Shown: piece after piece, positions 1-4,944 of the stretch
How positions within the stretch are numbered: the first letter of the stretch is position 1
Layout of the letters: each line of letters starts with the position of its first letter
Assembly: GCA_043801895.1 (NCBI GenBank)
Contig: JAZDLM010000032.1
Span: 1 to 12,159 of the forward strand
Direction: 5' to 3'
From: JAZDLM01 sp043801895
Lineage (GTDB): Bacteria > Patescibacteriota > Kazan-3B-28
DNA length: 12,159 bases
Position numbers and translations under genes: made by a program
The notes under the pieces: generated by a model
What the model was told of the DNA's origin: nothing
The model's input: the letters and a program-made list of their open reading frames with translations, nothing else
Database searches by the model: none

Positions 1-576
1 CCCGAAGCGGGGTACTAGATAGATCACCCCCGCGATAATCCCAAGGTTGTACAAAATCGGCGCTAGCGAATAAGCCAAAAAGTTTTTAAAAGAGTTGAGG
101 ATCCCGCCGGCAAGATTGCTCAGCCCAAAAAATAGCGGCGAGAGAAACATTACTCGCATCATATTGATCACCATTTCTTGTTTATCAGGAGGAAACCCGG
201 GCGCAACTACCTTAACCAGTGCCGGAGCCAGCAAGCTGCCAGCCAACAACACCACGGCCAACGCCACCACCCCGATATTGATCAAGGAATTCACTACTCC
301 CCATGCCTCATCCCGACTACCGCCATTGCGATGAATGTATTCGGTAAAGATCGGGATAAAGGCGGACGATAGTGCGCCTAAAATCAGCAAATTAAAAATA
401 AAATCGGGGATGGTAAAAGCAGCTAGATAGGCATCGGCAACATCCCCTGCTCCAAAATGAGCGGCCAGTGTGCGGTCGCGAATTACCCCAAATAACCGAC
501 TAACTAACGAGGCGATCGCCAAAACCGCCGCCGCCTCCGAAATGCTGGATGTTCGGGTAATTAACTTTCTGAACAT
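1..576 (-). CDS. murJ: MurJ/MviN lipid II flippase, N-terminal part (truncated by window edge)
   Basis: This integral membrane protein flips the peptidoglycan precursor lipid II across the cytoplasmic membrane. Only the first 192 residues are in the window; the frame is open to the edge. The N-terminus carries the typical MurJ signature: SRLFGVIRDRTLAAHFGAG at about residues 26-44, followed by ADAYLAAFTIP (about 47-57) and ALSSAFIPIF (about 68-77), with further hydrophobic segments at about 100-122 and 140-160. The ATG at 576 lies 3 bases after the ftsH stop codon, so translation is probably coupled within a tilS-ftsH-murJ operon. No separate promoter or strong Shine-Dalgarno sequence is visible, and the upstream bases are the end of ftsH. 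Identity is from recognised family motifs; the flippase role is family knowledge. Confidence 0.93.
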   Translation of the reverse strand, partial: MFRKLITRTSSISEAAAVLAIASLVSRLFGVIRDRTLAAHFGAGDVADAYLAAFTIPDFIFNLLILGALSSAFIPIFTEYIHRNGGSRDEAWGVVNSLINIGVVALAVVLLAGSLLAPALVKVVAPGFPPDKQEMVINMMRVMFLSPLFFGLSNLAGGILNSFKNFLAYSLAPILYNLGIIAGVIYLVPRFG

Positions 577-579
577 GTT

Positions 580-2370
580 TTACTTGGCAAAGAAGCTCTC
601 GAACTCTTCGCGGTTCAGGGTTTCTTTCTGAGCCAATTCTTTAGCGATCGCGGTCAGCTCCGCTGAGTAATCCCGCAAAATCTTCTCGGCCCGCCTCTCG
701 GCATCTTTAATGATTGTTTCTACTTCGTCGTCGATGGTCGCAGCGATCTTGTCACTATAGTTCTGCTGCTCATGCAAATCTTTGCCCAAAAATACCAACT
801 CTTCGCGCCGACCGAATGTTACCGGACCCAATTTCTCGCTCATGCCATAGCGCATCACCATTTGGCGCGCCAGCTCCGATACCCGCTGCAAATCGTTAGC
901 TGCGCCCGTGGTTATCTCTTTAAAGGTCAGTTGCTCAGCTACGCGCCCGCCCAACATTTGAGCAATTTCGTCAATGAAATATTCCCGAGAATATAGTTGC
1001 TGATCGCGTTCGGGCATAGACCAAGTATACCCCAAGGCCATCCCTCGGCTGATCACCGAAACCTTGTGAATTGGGTCCCCGGTCGGCAAAATGTGGCCGA
1101 CAATAGCATGTCCCGCTTCGTGGTAGGCGGTAATCTCCTTTTCGTGTTCCGATAAGATCTTATTGTGGCGCTCGGGACCGAGTAATACTTTCTCAACCGC
1201 CGCATCAAATTCGCGAGCACCGATCACTTTTTTATTTGCCCGAGCTGCCAGAATTGCTGCTTCATTGACCAGGTTTTGCAGATCGGCTCCCGAAAAACCC
1301 GGGGTATGCAGAGCTACTTTATGTAGATCGACGGTGGAATCCAACGGCTTGTTCCTAACATGAACGACGAGAATCGCCTCTCGGTCTTTAATATCAGGTT
1401 TGTCCAGCACCACCCGCCGATCGAACCGACCCGGCCGCAATAGTGCTGGGTCAAGCACATCTGGCCGATTGGTCGCCGCAATGATAATGACATTAGTTTC
1501 GGTTTCGAAACCATCCATCTCCACCAAAATTTGGTTGAGGGTTTGCTCACGTTCATCGTGTCCTCCGCCCAAGCCAGCTCCCCGCTGACGCCCGACCGCG
1601 TCAATTTCATCAATAAAGATGATGGCCGGTGCGTTGCGCTTGGCCTTGGCGAATAGATCGCGGACGCGAGAAGCGCCTACCCCAACAAACATCTCCACAA
1701 ATTCGCTCCCGCTAATGTTAAAAAATGGGACATTAGCTTCTCCGGCCACTGCTTTGGCCAACAGAGTTTTGCCGGTCCCTGGCGGACCCACCAATAATAC
1801 CCCGGAGGGGATTTTAGCCCCCAAATTTAAGAACTTGGTTGGATACTTAAGAAATTCCACCACTTCCATTAACTCTTGCTTGGCTTCGTGGGCCCCCGCT
1901 ACATCTTTGAAGGTGATTTTATTGCGTGAACCCACCATTAATCGCGCTCGGGACTTGCCAAAAGAAACGGCCTGGTTCCCCGAACCCTGGGCCTGACGGA
2001 ACATAAAGAACAGGAACCCGAAGATGATCAGAAATGGAATGAACGAGGCTAAGAAACTCCAAATCCAGGAGTTAGCCTGATCATCTTTCACATCCACCTC
2101 GATCTGGCTAGTGTTAACGCCGCTGTCTTTTAGGGAAACATCGGCCTCCTTGCGCGACTTAAATTGCTTGCCGTCAGTAGTGAAAATTGTCAGCTCGCTT
2201 CCCTTGACCTCAATCTTGTCTACCTTGCCGGCATCAACTTTAGAAATTAGCTCGCTTAGGGGAATTTGTTGAACAGCGGTGTGATCGTAGCTGAACAGAC
2301 TGTACAACAAAGCGCCCACCACCAGAATGGCGAGGACATACCCCACTGCTTTGGAAACTGTCATCTTCAT
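580..2370 (-). CDS. ftsH: FtsH ATP-dependent membrane zinc metalloprotease
   Basis: FtsH is a membrane-anchored AAA+ protease that extracts and degrades misfolded membrane proteins and regulatory proteins. The 596-residue protein has the full architecture: TM1 at about 9-27, an extracytoplasmic domain to about 103, TM2 at about 106-124, Walker A GPPGTGKT (195-202), pore motif FVGVG (228-232), Walker B IIFIDEID (250-257) and the second region of homology ATNRPDVLDPALLRPGRFDRR around 299-319 with R312 and R315. The protease domain has HEAGH (417-421, E418 catalytic) and the third zinc ligand D493 in TTGAAND. Length is slightly below the usual 600-650, mainly from a short C-terminal tail. The ATG at 2370 is one base from the tilS stop, so the two genes are co-transcribed, matching the tilS-ftsH linkage of many bacteria. 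Nothing essential is missing. Confidence 0.98.
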   Translation of the reverse strand: MKMTVSKAVGYVLAILVVGALLYSLFSYDHTAVQQIPLSELISKVDAGKVDKIEVKGSELTIFTTDGKQFKSRKEADVSLKDSGVNTSQIEVDVKDDQANSWIWSFLASFIPFLIIFGFLFFMFRQAQGSGNQAVSFGKSRARLMVGSRNKITFKDVAGAHEAKQELMEVVEFLKYPTKFLNLGAKIPSGVLLVGPPGTGKTLLAKAVAGEANVPFFNISGSEFVEMFVGVGASRVRDLFAKAKRNAPAIIFIDEIDAVGRQRGAGLGGGHDEREQTLNQILVEMDGFETETNVIIIAATNRPDVLDPALLRPGRFDRRVVLDKPDIKDREAILVVHVRNKPLDSTVDLHKVALHTPGFSGADLQNLVNEAAILAARANKKVIGAREFDAAVEKVLLGPERHNKILSEHEKEITAYHEAGHAIVGHILPTGDPIHKVSVISRGMALGYTWSMPERDQQLYSREYFIDEIAQMLGGRVAEQLTFKEITTGAANDLQRVSELARQMVMRYGMSEKLGPVTFGRREELVFLGKDLHEQQNYSDKIAATIDDEVETIIKDAERRAEKILRDYSAELTAIAKELAQKETLNREEFESFFAK

Positions 2371-2371
2371 G

Positions 2372-3358
2372 TCAGCCTATCCTACTAATAGTAATCTTAT
2401 CATGGGCGCATACCACCAACAATTTGCTCGGGAATCGCTTGGAGACAGACTTTTTTGGACTAGCCAAAAGCCCTAGCAACTCCTCGAAGTGAATATGTTT
2501 CAAGCCCTGCACTCCGCCCACCACCTGGCTGATGGCTAGTTTCAGCACTTCGATTTGCATAAGCGGAGCTAGCTCTCGGAGGCGGGAAATCGAGACACTC
2601 ACCTTACCACTCTGGGCTCTTCCCATCAAGCCCAGGTAAATTACCGCCAGCTCCCGCAAAGCTATGTCGGCTTGCTGGAAAATATAGCTATTGCGTAGCC
2701 AAACCTCCTCGAGGTTTGGGTTAAACCGCCTGAGTACCGGCATGAGTTTGTGGCGGATCCGATTGCGAGTCAGGTTAGTATCGGTATTGGTTACATCGAT
2801 ACCAAACTTGATCCGCCGCCTCTGGGCGAACCTGAGCAGCTCCTCTTTGCTCACGCCTAGTAGCGGCCTGAGGATCCCTTCGTTCGCCTCGCGCATCCCG
2901 CCTAGGCCGCGAATCCCACTCCCGCGCAAAAAGTTAAAGACGATGGTTTCGATCTGATCGTCGCGATGATGAGCAGTAATGATCCAGTCAGCCTGGAGCC
3001 CTTTTGCGATCCGGCGCAATGCCGCGTAGCGCAGCTCGCGCGCCACCTCTTCCACTCCACCGCCCCGCCGATTGAGCTCTCCTTTAACATCCACTCGTTC
3101 CAACACATAGTCGATGGCATGAGCTCGGCAATAATCATGAACGAGCTTAGCGTCAGCGCCTGACCTTTTCCTTAAACCGTGATCGATATGGGCAGTTGTC
3201 AGTTCCAGTTCCATCTCATCGGCCAGGCTGCCTAGAATATCCAGTAGGGCCATGGAATCGGGCCCACCCGAAACCGCCACCAGCAGTCTATCTCCCCGAC
3301 CGATCCCGACTGAGAGCAATTTTGCCCGCACCAATCCCAATAAATCTTGCTTTTTCAT
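2372..3358 (-). CDS. tilS: TilS tRNA(Ile)-lysidine synthetase
   Basis: TilS ligates lysine to C34 of the CAU-anticodon tRNA-Ile2 using ATP, switching it from Met to Ile identity. The 328-residue protein has the N-type ATP-pyrophosphatase P-loop SGGPDS (30-35), the TilS signature AHHRDDQIET (129-138) with RGSGIRGLGGM following, and the block DVTNTDTNLTRNRIRHKLMP (188-207). It is much shorter than the E. coli or Bacillus enzymes (over 430 residues), closer to the minimal Aquifex-like form, so the C-terminal domains are reduced or absent. It is the first gene of the tilS-ftsH-murJ cassette; the stop codon is TGA. The ATG at 3358 is preceded by GGTGAA and by a -10-like TATAGT 12 bases upstream, implying a very short leader. 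Its likely substrate tRNA may be one of the CAU tRNAs at 3686-3760 or 4945-5020. Confidence 0.96.
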   Translation of the reverse strand: MKKQDLLGLVRAKLLSVGIGRGDRLLVAVSGGPDSMALLDILGSLADEMELELTTAHIDHGLRKRSGADAKLVHDYCRAHAIDYVLERVDVKGELNRRGGGVEEVARELRYAALRRIAKGLQADWIITAHHRDDQIETIVFNFLRGSGIRGLGGMREANEGILRPLLGVSKEELLRFAQRRRIKFGIDVTNTDTNLTRNRIRHKLMPVLRRFNPNLEEVWLRNSYIFQQADIALRELAVIYLGLMGRAQSGKVSVSISRLRELAPLMQIEVLKLAISQVVGGVQGLKHIHFEELLGLLASPKKSVSKRFPSKLLVVCAHDKITISRIG

Positions 3359-3370
3359 TTCACCATATCT

Positions 3371-3398
3371 ACTATACTAGAGTCATTGGGATCTCGAA
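3371..3398 (-). promoter_or_regulatory. Candidate promoter of tilS
   Basis: On the minus strand TATAGT (3371-3376) resembles a -10 box. The only -35-like hexamer at fitting distance is TTCGAG (3393-3398), spaced 16 bases, a poor match. Transcription from here would start about 5 bases before the tilS ATG. The plus strand of the same site reads TATACT (3373-3378), so the box could also fire in the other direction. Inferred from sequence only. Confidence 0.4.
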
Positions 3399-3440
3399 CT
3401 GTTATCTGCCTGGTTCTCTACCCTATCTCTAAACCTGCCC

Positions 3441-3538
3441 AAAACTACAAACCAAGCAAAGCCGTTTGTAGTTTTGTAAGGAGGAACAGCGAGACCCCAA
3501 GCCGACCCGAGCTCCCCGCCGATAGACGAATCGGGTCG
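3441..3538 (+). repeat. Two-hairpin repeated element, copy 1
   Basis: The element has three parts. A perfect 12-bp hairpin (AAAACTACAAAC at 3441-3452, 11-base loop, GTTTGTAGTTTT at 3464-3475) is followed by the linker AAGGAGGAACAGCGAGACC (about 3478-3496) and a second perfect 8-bp hairpin (CGACCCGA 3503-3510, TCGGGTCG 3531-3538, 20-base loop). A second copy lies on the minus strand at 4783-4861 with an almost identical linker but a different, still fully paired, first stem. The linker looks like a ribosome binding site, but no open frame follows. The loop bases GCTCCCCGCC (3511-3520) are complementary to GGCGGGGAGC at 3649-3658. Function unknown. Confidence 0.6.
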
Positions 3539-3565
3539 CGCGTAATGTCGAGCTTGTTCCGACGA

Positions 3566-3585
3566 GCCAGCGTAGCTCAGCAGTA
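3566..3585 (+). pseudogene. tRNA 5'-end fragment (orphan)
   Basis: GCCAGCGTAGCTCAGCAGTA reads as the 5' acceptor strand, the TA at positions 8-9 and the first half of a D-arm, then stops looking like a tRNA. It matches the 5' end of the complete tRNA at 3686 in 17 of 20 positions. Its acceptor half GCCAGCG is exactly complementary to CGCTGGC at 3877-3883, which is followed by ACCA. The orphan ends therefore look like two halves of another tRNA, possibly a Thr-type, lying on either side of the intact one. No anticodon arm can be assigned. Confidence 0.5.
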
Positions 3586-3669
3586 CCTGCCCGAACGACT
3601 GGCGTCGTTCCCCGCCAGAATGAAAAACATTCTTTCGGGCTGGAGTCGGGCGGGGAGCAGATGGATCCA
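3586..3669 (+). ncRNA. tRNA-upstream structured element, copy X
   Basis: Between the orphan tRNA 5' fragment and the complete CAU tRNA lie blocks shared with the region upstream of tRNA-Asn (8654-8776, minus): CCCGAACG (3590-3597), CCAGAATGA (3615-3623), TCGGGCTGG (3635-3643) and GGGCGGGGAGCA (3648-3659), in the same order. Predicted stems include GAACGAC/GTCGTTC (7 bp, TGGC loop) and AGAATG/CATTCT (6 bp, AAAAA loop) held inside CCAG/CTGG. Conserved blocks with differing but paired segments suggest an RNA element in the tRNA leader; a small mobile element is the alternative. Confidence 0.45.
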
Positions 3670-3775
3670 CCCCGTTAAAAATTCGGCCAGGGTAGCTCAG
3701 AGGTAGAGCAGTGGACTCATAAGCCATTGGTCGTGAGTTCGATTCTCACCCCTGGCACCAGAATTTCTAACGGGG
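3670..3775 (+). repeat. Leader/trailer inverted repeat around the CAU tRNA
   Basis: CCCCGTTAAAAATTC (3670-3684) pairs with GAATTTCTAACGGGG (3761-3775) in 14 of 15 positions. The 3' arm begins at the base immediately after the encoded CCA, and the 5' arm ends one base before tRNA position 1, so the precursor would carry a 15-bp extension stacked on the acceptor stem. The same motif recurs at 5018-5032 and 5106-5120 next to another tRNA. An alternative stem, ACGGGGCA (3770-3777) with TGCCCCGT (3800-3807), would compete with it. Confidence 0.6.
3686..3760 (+). tRNA. tRNA with CAU anticodon (probably elongator Met; Ile2 possible)
   Basis: This is a complete cloverleaf with encoded CCA (3758-3760). 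The acceptor stem GCCAGGG/CCCTGGC has 7 pairs, the D-arm is GCTC...GAGC, the anticodon loop is CTCATAA (anticodon CAT), and the T-arm is GTGAG TTCGATT CTCAC with discriminator A. The G1-C72 pair excludes the initiator. Acceptor pairs 4-69 and 5-68 are A-U and G-C, unlike the C-G pairs that favour TilS in E. coli, so elongator Met is preferred over Ile2. The anticodon stem GTGGA/GCCAT has an A31-G39 mismatch and a terminal G-U. Both flanks carry the inverted repeat described at 3670-3775. Confidence 0.9.
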
Positions 3776-3860
3776 CAAGTAAGCTACTGGCCACAAGCCT
3801 GCCCCGTAGCGATAACTCCGCTGACATTGCGGCTGAGCAATTTCCGGCTTGTCTGCTATC

Positions 3861-3887
3861 GGGGTGCAAGTCCTGTCGCTGGCACCA
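3861..3887 (+). pseudogene. tRNA 3'-end fragment (orphan)
   Basis: The segment ends in CGCTGGCACCA, i.e. a tRNA acceptor 3' strand, A73 and CCA, preceded by a T-arm-like stretch GGGGTGCAAGTCCTGT in which only about 4 pairs with an 8-base loop can form. No matching acceptor 5' strand lies within 100 bases upstream; the exact complement is the orphan 5' fragment at 3566-3572. It is best read as the 3' half of a degenerate or interrupted tRNA. Confidence 0.45.
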
Positions 3888-3913
3888 AAACAGATCGGCT
3901 AGGCGGGTTTTGC

Positions 3914-3919
3914 TACACT
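3914..3919 (+). promoter_or_regulatory. Extended -10 promoter of the ftsB-like gene (leaderless type)
   Basis: TGC-TACACT forms an extended -10 box, and the ATG follows 8 bases later, so transcription would start at or beside the start codon. No convincing -35 box is present. The same TGC-TACAAT arrangement precedes the small membrane gene starting at 7113 on the minus strand. Confidence 0.5.
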
Positions 3920-3927
3920 TAGTTTGC

Positions 3928-4359
3928 ATGCCAGAGAAAAAGCCATTGCGGATCCGAGTGCCCCGGGGGCGCGAATTGCGTACCCGTTTAATTATGACGG
4001 TGGGGATTGCCGTTTCGATTTATATGGCAGTTTCCACTATCCAAACCTTGTGGCAAAATTATCGCCTCGATCAGGAATTACTGAAATTACGCGAACAAAA
4101 CGCCGAACTGAAATTGCACAATCAATACCTCCAAAACCTGATCGCCTACCGCAAAACCGATTCTTTCCGCGACAAAGAAGCCCGCTCCAAATTGAATTAC
4201 CAAAAGCCGGGAGAAACCGTGCTGATCATCCCCGAAGAAAATACTGACCGCTTCACTCAGGGGAACATCACCGACCAAACCAAGACCTCAGCCCTTAAGC
4301 GCGAACCAGCCAACCCCGAAAAATGGTGGAACTTCATTTTTGGTAAGCCAGAAGAATAA
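3928..4359 (+). CDS. FtsB/DivIC-type septum formation protein
   Basis: This is a bitopic divisome protein. The 143 residues comprise a basic cytoplasmic N-terminus (1-20), one membrane segment (about 21-41), a leucine/charged coiled coil (about 42-73, LDQELLKLREQNAELKLHNQ) and the FtsB/DivIC hallmark after the coil, YRKTDSFRDKEARSKLNYQKPGE (about 74-96), followed by VLIIPE. In this family the coiled coil pairs with FtsL-like partners and the complex regulates septal peptidoglycan synthesis. A longer reading upstream to 3727 would run through the CAU tRNA and is rejected. The ATG at 3928 is supported by the -10 box 8 bases upstream. The C-terminal 40 residues are polar and end in KWWNFIFGKPEE. 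FtsB and DivIC cannot be separated on sequence alone. Confidence 0.85.
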   Translation: MPEKKPLRIRVPRGRELRTRLIMTVGIAVSIYMAVSTIQTLWQNYRLDQELLKLREQNAELKLHNQYLQNLIAYRKTDSFRDKEARSKLNYQKPGETVLIIPEENTDRFTQGNITDQTKTSALKREPANPEKWWNFIFGKPEE

Positions 4360-4361
4360 AA

Positions 4362-4390
4362 TAGACAAAACCCGCTCTCGCTGGTAGTAT
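4362..4390 (+). promoter_or_regulatory. Promoter of tRNA-fMet
   Basis: TAGACA (4362-4367) and TAGTAT (4385-4390) are spaced exactly 17 bases. The tRNA begins at 4397, 7 bases after the -10, so transcription may start at or within a base or two of the mature 5' end. It lies directly after the ftsB-like stop codon. Confidence 0.6.
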
Positions 4391-4396
4391 TCTACC

Positions 4397-4473
4397 TGCG
4401 GGGTGGAGAAGTTGGTCATCTCGTCAGGCTCATAACCTGAAGACCGTAGGTTCAAATCCTACCCCCGCAACCA
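4397..4473 (+). tRNA. Initiator tRNA-fMet (CAU)
   Basis: This is a complete tRNA with encoded CCA (4471-4473). The body TGCGGGGTGGAGAAG, the loop CTCATAA and the T-arm GTAGG TTCAAAT CCTAC followed by CCCCGCAACCA follow the bacterial initiator pattern, including A11-U24 in the D-stem. Two details differ from E. coli: position 1 is U and can pair weakly with A72 instead of a C-A mismatch, and the anticodon stem TCAGG/CCTGA has A-U at 29-41, so only two of the three conserved G-C pairs remain. Its last 19 bases are repeated at 4625-4643. Confidence 0.95.
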
Positions 4474-4624
4474 AGAAACCGTCACCGTCAGGTGGCGATT
4501 TGTTGGTTACAGGTTGGCGATGAGAACCTATGCCAAAGGCATTAGGGGAACAAGGTCCGCCAAAGTGACATCTATATCACAAGAGGCAAATGGCCTACTT
4601 ATGATGAGATGGAGCGGCGGCGGG
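4474..4624 (+). ncRNA. Foldable segment between tRNA-fMet and its duplicated 3' end
   Basis: These 151 bases hold no gene but many nested stems. TGGCG (4493-4497) pairs with CGCCA (4558-4562), and TTGTT (4500-4504) with AACAA (4549-4553). Inside them are AGGTT/AACCT (4511-4515/4525-4529) and ATGCC/GGCAT (4530-4534/4538-4542). Downstream are GTGA/TCAC (4565-4568/4577-4580) and AGGC/GCCT (4584-4587/4593-4596). The order of stems suggests a structured RNA cotranscribed with the tRNA, ending at the copied tRNA tail. I do not recognise a known family; short stems can arise by chance. Confidence 0.35.
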
Positions 4625-4643
4625 AATCCTACCCCCGCAACCA
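4625..4643 (+). repeat. Duplicate of the tRNA-fMet 3' end
   Basis: AATCCTACCCCCGCAACCA is identical to the last 19 bases of tRNA-fMet (4455-4473), 170 bases downstream in direct orientation. The preceding bases GCGGCGGCGGG replace the rest of the T-arm. A direct repeat of a tRNA 3' end is the usual footprint of site-specific integration (attachment sites), here with only 151 bases between the copies and no integrase. Confidence 0.75.
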
Positions 4644-4690
4644 CGAACTATTCGCTTTGCTCAAGTTCATGGCGCCGCCAAGTACAATAG

Positions 4691-4811
4691 AAGCGAACAA
4701 CGAGTGCCGTGTACCCTGAACCGCAAGGATTCAGGGCTTCGCCGGAGCGAAGCGACTGGTACTGCGGCTTCTTTATCACGCTAACCCCTCGACAGGCTCG
4801 GGGTTGCTTTT
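4691..4811 (+). ncRNA. Candidate small structured RNA with terminator
   Basis: A closing stem GCCG/CGGC (4706-4709/4765-4768) plus GTACC/GGTAC (4711-4715/4758-4762) encloses two hairpins, CTGAA/TTCAG (4716-4720/4730-4734) and CTTCGC/GCGAAG with a CGGA loop (4737-4742/4747-4752): a neat three-way junction. TACAAT at 4683-4688 could be its -10 box. AACCCC/GGGGTT (4783-4788/4800-4805) followed by GCTTTT could terminate it. No open frame is present. Family unknown. Confidence 0.4.
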
Positions 4812-4932
4812 AGGTCTCGCTATTCCTCCTTCCAAAATTGTAAACCAACGGAGTGTTTACAATTTTGAGAGGAGAAATGCTAAACGCCAATAGCCGAGCG
4901 AGCTCTGTCGAGCTTGTGCGTAGCGTGAAGCC
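4783..4932 (-). repeat. Two-hairpin repeated element, copy 2, with a diverged mirror arm
   Basis: Read on the minus strand, a perfect 13-bp hairpin (CAAAATTGTAAAC / GTTTACAATTTTG, plus-strand span about 4837-4871) is followed by AAGGAGGAATAGCGAGACC (about 4813-4832) and then the hairpin AACCCC/GGGGTT (4783-4805). This is the same order as copy 1 at 3441-3538. On the other side of the hairpin, reading on the plus strand (about 4868-4932), a more diverged flank again resembles copy 1, including AGGAGAAA, GCCGA, CGAGCTC and TGTCGAGCTTGT (4906-4917, identical to 3546-3557). The centre thus carries related flanks in both directions. Confidence 0.55.
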
Positions 4933-4944
4933 ATTTTGACAACG

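Noticed and set aside
3727..3927. N-terminal extension of the ftsB-like gene to 3727
   Set aside because: It would translate through the CAU tRNA; the promoter and family alignment support the ATG at 3928.
3717..3929. Minus-strand frame of 70 codons over the tRNA region
   Set aside because: It is the antisense reading of tRNA sequence (it contains a typical tRNA-antisense peptide, PGVRIELTT).
4474..4624. Group I intron or tmRNA in the tRNA-fMet downstream region
   Set aside because: The tRNA is already intact and no group I core, tag-peptide frame or tmRNA 5' signature is visible.
4755..4770. T-box-like motif (CTGGTACTGCGG)
   Set aside because: Only a partial match to the T-box core; there is no specifier stem, no complementary terminator in the right place, and no downstream amino-acid gene. 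The bases are used by a closing stem instead.
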